Origin: an uncultured Prevotellaceae bacterium
GTDB lineage: Bacteria > Bacteroidota > Bacteroidia > Bacteroidales > Bacteroidaceae
Reading direction: 5' to 3'
Assembly: GCA_947303855.1 (NCBI GenBank)
Contig: CAMYZO010000024.1
Location: 1-41,373, forward strand
Length of the DNA stretch: 41,373 nt
In this document: positions 38,568 to 41,373 of the stretch, piece by piece
Position numbering within the stretch: the stretch's first letter is position 1
Layout: every line of letters begins with the position of its first letter
The notes under the pieces: generated by a model
The model's database searches: none
Seen by the model: the letters and a program-made list of their open reading frames with translations, nothing else
Told to the model about the DNA's origin: nothing
Translations under genes and position numbers: made by a program

Positions 38568-40133
38568 ATGAAGAAAAGTACTATATGGCTTATTGCCGTC
38601 ATCATGGGTCTGGCGTTCATCGGCCTGCTCTTCCTCCAGCTGTCTTACGTAGAACAGATGGTGAAGATGAAGAAGGAGCAGTTTGACGAGTCTGTGAACC
38701 GCAGCCTCTATCAGGCCTCACGTAATCTGGAGATGAACGAGACGCTGCGCTACCTCGAGAAAGATGTCAACGAGACCGAGCGCCGTGCCTTCAAACAAGA
38801 CTCCATCATGGCACGTTCTGGCCAACTGAACGATGTCATCCAGCATACCCATCAATATTCCGTGGCAGGTAAGGACGGTACCGTCTATTCCTCTTTTGAA
38901 CTGAAGACCATTACCACCAAACCCTCCACCATTCCCAAGGCCATGATACTGCGCTCCGACAAGAGCACCATCGACGAGGCATCGAAGTCGCTGCAGGAGA
39001 TTGTGCGCAACCGATATATCTACCAGAAGGCGTTGCTCGACGAGGTTGTCTACAACATCCTCTATCAGGCCAGTGAGAAACCGCTGAAGGAGCGTGTCAA
39101 TTTCAAACTGCTCGACTACGACATCCGTACTGAGCTCATTAACAACGGCATCAACATCCCTTATCATTTCACGGTGTCGACGGCCGACGGACGTGAGGTG
39201 TACCGCTGTCCGGAGTATTCCGAGGAGGGGCTGCAGTACAGCTATTCCCAGGTACTGTTCCGCAACGACCCGTCGTCGAAGATGGGTGTGGTGAAGATTC
39301 ATTTCCCCGACATGAACAGCTATATCATGTCGAGCGTCAGGTTTATGATTCCCGCCCTGGTGTTCACCGTGGTACTGCTCATCACCTTTATCTTCACCAT
39401 TGTAGTCATCTTCCGGCAGAAGCGCTATACTGAAATCAAGAACGACTTCATCAACAACATGACCCACGAACTGAAGACACCCATCTCGAGCATCTCGCTG
39501 GCGGCACAGATGCTGAACGATGATTCTGTCACGAAGAGTCCGCAGATGCAGAAACACCTGGGAGGTGTCATCAACGACGAGTCGAAGCGCCTCAGGTTCC
39601 TGGTGGAAAAAGTGCTGCAGATGTCGATGTTTGACCGTAAGTCGGTGTCGTTCAAGAAAAAAGAACTCGACCTCAATGAACTGCTGGAGCAGATTGCCTC
39701 GACGTTCAGTCTGCGTGTGGAGCATACTGGCGGAAAAATCTATACACAGATAGAAGCCATCGACTCAGCCATCTATGTTGACGAGGTACACTTCCAGAAT
39801 GCCATTACCAACCTGATGGACAATGCCGTGAAGTACCGTAAGCCCGACGAGCCACTGGACCTTTACATCAGAACCTGGAATGAAAAAGACCGCCTGTGTT
39901 TCTCCATACGCGACACCGGACTCGGCATCAAGAAGGAGAACGTAAGGAAGATATTCGACAAGTTCTATCGAGTGCATACCGGCAATGTCCACGATGTCAA
40001 GGGGTTCGGTCTGGGACTGGCCTACGTCAAGCGTATCATCGACCTGCACGACGGCGACATCCGATGCGAGAGTGAACTGGGCAAGGGGACGAAGTTCATC
40101 GTCACGCTGCCCGTATTGAAAGAAACAACTTAA
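38568..40133 (+). CDS. rprX: Sensor histidine kinase RprX-like
   Basis: The protein has 521 residues. Two membrane helices (about 6-27 and 260-283) flank a periplasmic domain of about 230 residues. The H-box is FINNMTHELKTPISS with the phospho-acceptor His near 302, the N-box NLMDNAVKYRKPD, and the ATP lid DTGLGIKKENVRKIFDKF with GFGLGLAYVKR. The arrangement and the partner downstream match Bacteroides fragilis RprX/RprY, first found as a regulator affecting tetracycline resistance and later linked to oxidative stress and metabolism. The signal is unknown. It forms an operon with rprY, 26 bp apart. Confidence 0.9.
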   Translation: MKKSTIWLIAVIMGLAFIGLLFLQLSYVEQMVKMKKEQFDESVNRSLYQASRNLEMNETLRYLEKDVNETERRAFKQDSIMARSGQLNDVIQHTHQYSVAGKDGTVYSSFELKTITTKPSTIPKAMILRSDKSTIDEASKSLQEIVRNRYIYQKALLDEVVYNILYQASEKPLKERVNFKLLDYDIRTELINNGINIPYHFTVSTADGREVYRCPEYSEEGLQYSYSQVLFRNDPSSKMGVVKIHFPDMNSYIMSSVRFMIPALVFTVVLLITFIFTIVVIFRQKRYTEIKNDFINNMTHELKTPISSISLAAQMLNDDSVTKSPQMQKHLGGVINDESKRLRFLVEKVLQMSMFDRKSVSFKKKELDLNELLEQIASTFSLRVEHTGGKIYTQIEAIDSAIYVDEVHFQNAITNLMDNAVKYRKPDEPLDLYIRTWNEKDRLCFSIRDTGLGIKKENVRKIFDKFYRVHTGNVHDVKGFGLGLAYVKRIIDLHDGDIRCESELGKGTKFIVTLPVLKETT

Positions 40134-40159
40134 GTATTAATCATAAAAAACGAACGATT

Positions 40160-40858
40160 ATGGACGACAAACTGAAAATTCTTCTTTGTGAAGACGATGA
40201 GAACCTGGGAATGCTGCTTCGCGAGTATCTGGCTGCTAAAGGCTATGAGGCTGAGTTGTGCCCTGATGGTGAGGCCGGTTTCAAAGCTTTCCTGAAGACA
40301 AAGTTCGATATCTGCGTACTCGATGTCATGATGCCTAAGAAAGACGGTTTCACCCTGGCTCAGGAAATCCGTCAGGCTAATGCCGAAATACCCATCATCT
40401 TCCTGACCGCTAAGACCCTGAAGGAGGATATCCTCGAAGGTTTTAAACTGGGTGCCGACGACTACATTACCAAGCCCTTCTCCATGGAGGAACTGGTATT
40501 CCGTATTGAGGCCATCCTGCGTCGTGTCCGTGGCAAGAAGAACAAGGAGTCAACACTCTACCACATCGGCAGCTTCACTTTCGATACACAGAAGCAGCTG
40601 CTCAGCATCGGCGAAAAGCATACCAAGCTGACAACCAAGGAGAACGAACTGCTGGCGCTGCTCTGCTCGCATGCCAACGAGATTCTGCAGCGCGACTTCG
40701 CCCTGAAGACCATCTGGATTGATGATAACTACTTCAATGCCCGCTCCATGGATGTGTATATCACCAAACTGCGCAAGCATCTGAAGGACGATCCGCAGAT
40801 TGAGATTATCAATATCCACGGCAAGGGCTATAAGCTCATCACCCCCGAGGAAGAGTAA
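40160..40858 (+). CDS. rprY: OmpR-family response regulator RprY-like
   Basis: The protein has 232 residues. The receiver domain carries ILLCEDDEN, the phospho-acceptor Asp in CVLDVMMPKKDG, the Thr of FLTAKT and the Lys of ITKPFS. A winged-helix DNA-binding domain follows (TTKENELLALL, RSMDVYITKLRKHL, NIHGKGYKLI). The N-terminal sequence closely resembles my recollection of B. fragilis RprY. It is cotranscribed with rprX and presumably phosphorylated by it. A short GC-rich palindrome follows, before a small membrane protein gene. Confidence 0.93.
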   Translation: MDDKLKILLCEDDENLGMLLREYLAAKGYEAELCPDGEAGFKAFLKTKFDICVLDVMMPKKDGFTLAQEIRQANAEIPIIFLTAKTLKEDILEGFKLGADDYITKPFSMEELVFRIEAILRRVRGKKNKESTLYHIGSFTFDTQKQLLSIGEKHTKLTTKENELLALLCSHANEILQRDFALKTIWIDDNYFNARSMDVYITKLRKHLKDDPQIEIINIHGKGYKLITPEEE

Positions 40859-40861
40859 AAA

Positions 40862-40900
40862 GGAAACCCCTCCCAAACCCTCCCGAGGGAGGGCTTTCTT
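40862..40900. repeat. GC-rich palindromic element between rprY and the small membrane gene
   Basis: GGAAACCCCTCCC followed by CCCTCCCGAGGGAGGG and CTTTCTT. It has the same layout as the copies inside gltX and the GH3 gene, but here it is intergenic. The T-rich 3' end could give it terminator activity. Confidence 0.65.
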
Positions 40901-40908
40901 AGTGAGAC

Positions 40909-41085
40909 ATGAACAAATACATACAATACTTGGGACTGGCGCTGATGCTTGTCGGCGCCATCCTCTTAATTGTCTGCCGCCTTGGCCGTTGGCAGTCTAA
41001 CACAGAGTTGCTTATCGGCCTCGCACTCATCATTTTTGGCTATATAGTACACCTCTGGCTGCAAAAATGGGGCGAAAAGTACTAA
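40909..41085 (+). CDS. Small membrane protein (58 residues)
   Basis: The ORF reads MNKYIQYLGLALMLVGAILL for the first helix and ELLIGLALIIFGYIVHLWLQ for the second, ending KWGEKY. Two membrane helices with a short loop (CRLGRWQSN) are clear. I do not recognise a family. It lies 50 bp after rprY on the same strand and could be part of the rprXY transcript if the intervening palindrome does not stop transcription. Confidence 0.7.
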   Translation: MNKYIQYLGLALMLVGAILLIVCRLGRWQSNTELLIGLALIIFGYIVHLWLQKWGEKY

Positions 41086-41104
41086 AAACCGTTAAAGTAT
41101 TGAT

Positions 41105-41137
41105 AATTCTCAATTCACAATTCACAATTCACAATTA
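41105..41137. repeat. 7-nt-period AT repeat overlapping the rpsF promoter region
   Basis: Repeated CAATTCA units end just before the rpsF -7 box, so the repeat supplies the -33 region. Same family as at 4525-4604 and 10520-10571. Confidence 0.75.
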
Positions 41138-41144
41138 TATTTAG

Positions 41145-41152
41145 TACCTTTG
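41145..41152 (+). promoter_or_regulatory. -7 box for rpsF
   Basis: TACCTTTG followed by GCAGCCGC, 50 bp before the rpsF ATG. Confidence 0.7.
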
Positions 41153-41202
41153 CAGCCGCTTTCGAGCAAAAATCATTTTTTTTATAATTTTTTTAACGTA
41201 GT

Positions 41203-41373
41203 ATGAATCAATACGAAACCGTTTTCATTTTAACTCCCGTTTTGTCTGATGAACAGATGAAGGAAACGGCCGCAAAATTCAAGAAGGTCCTCACCGATAA
41301 GGGTGCAGAGATTCTCAACGAAGAGGCCTGGGGATTGAAGAAGATGGCTTATGCTATTCAGAAGAAGTCAACA
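41203..41373 (+). CDS. rpsF: 30S ribosomal protein S6 (5' part only)
   Basis: The first 57 codons are present ([20 protein letters not shown] ... [15 protein letters not shown]) and the gene runs off the right edge. The opening [12 protein letters not shown] and the GLKKMAYAI segment are diagnostic for S6. In Bacteroidales it is usually followed by rpsR and rplI. It has its own promoter and a 50-nt leader, which could hold a regulatory site for the S6:S18 complex; I see no clear motif. Confidence 0.93.
   Translation, partial: MNQYETVFILTPVLSDEQMKETAAKFKKVLTDKGAEILNEEAWGLKKMAYAIQKKST

Noticed and set aside
38718..39725. A 335-codon open frame opposite rprX
   Set aside because: It is antisense to a clear histidine kinase and rich in His, Val and Leu in the way other shadows are.

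Overview
The window looks like a chromosomal segment of a gut- or oral-type Prevotellaceae/Bacteroidales bacterium. The evidence is the Bacteroidetes -7 promoter box (TAnnTTTG, often with a TTTG/TTG about 19-20 bp upstream) in front of most genes, the rpsU-xerC-hpf block, the RprX/RprY two-component system, an EF-G2 paralogue, tandem OmpP1/FadL-type outer-membrane proteins and a 7TM-HD phosphohydrolase. The genus is inferred; no rRNA or tRNA gene was seen.

Layout: (1) 1-1.7 kb, rpsU, xerC and hpf on the minus strand, with a promoter reading out of the left edge. (2) 1.7-9.3 kb, a five-gene minus-strand block: a secreted HExxH lipoprotein, an M24 proline peptidase, a glycyl radical enzyme carrying the trans-4-hydroxy-L-proline dehydratase (HypD) active-site residues, its radical-SAM activase, and a long aminopeptidase P. 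Together they read as a module for hydroxyproline-rich (collagen-type) peptides. (3) 9.5-11.1 kb, malate dehydrogenase and a gamma-carbonic-anhydrase-like protein. (4) 11.1-15.7 kb, minus-strand gltX, waaA, a beta-barrel protein and a membrane metallophosphoesterase. (5) 15.8-21.1 kb, a 7TM-HD phosphohydrolase and two tandem OmpP1/FadL-like proteins, the first broken by one in-frame TGA. (6) 21.1-25.5 kb, a MITE-like repeat, gpmI and a GH3 beta-glucosidase. (7) 25.5-29.7 kb, an accessory island: a candidate structured RNA of about 400 nt with no recognised family, an IS91-type HUH transposase coupled to a tyrosine recombinase, a very strong hairpin, a remnant of a diversity-generating retroelement (DGR) and two overlapping tiny ORFs. 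(8) 29.7-41.4 kb, core genes: an MscS-like channel, a BadF-type kinase, hemW, an EF-G2 lacking the catalytic His, a CapD/WbpM-type dehydratase, rprX-rprY, a small membrane protein and the start of rpsF.

The most unusual signals are a family of GC-rich palindromes, three copies of which sit in frame inside protein genes (gltX, the GH3 gene and the metallophosphoesterase) and add about 12-25 residues; the unidentified structured RNA with mutually exclusive helices; the DGR remnant with no reverse transcriptase; the hydroxyproline module; and promoters so close to the ATG that the transcripts should be leaderless.
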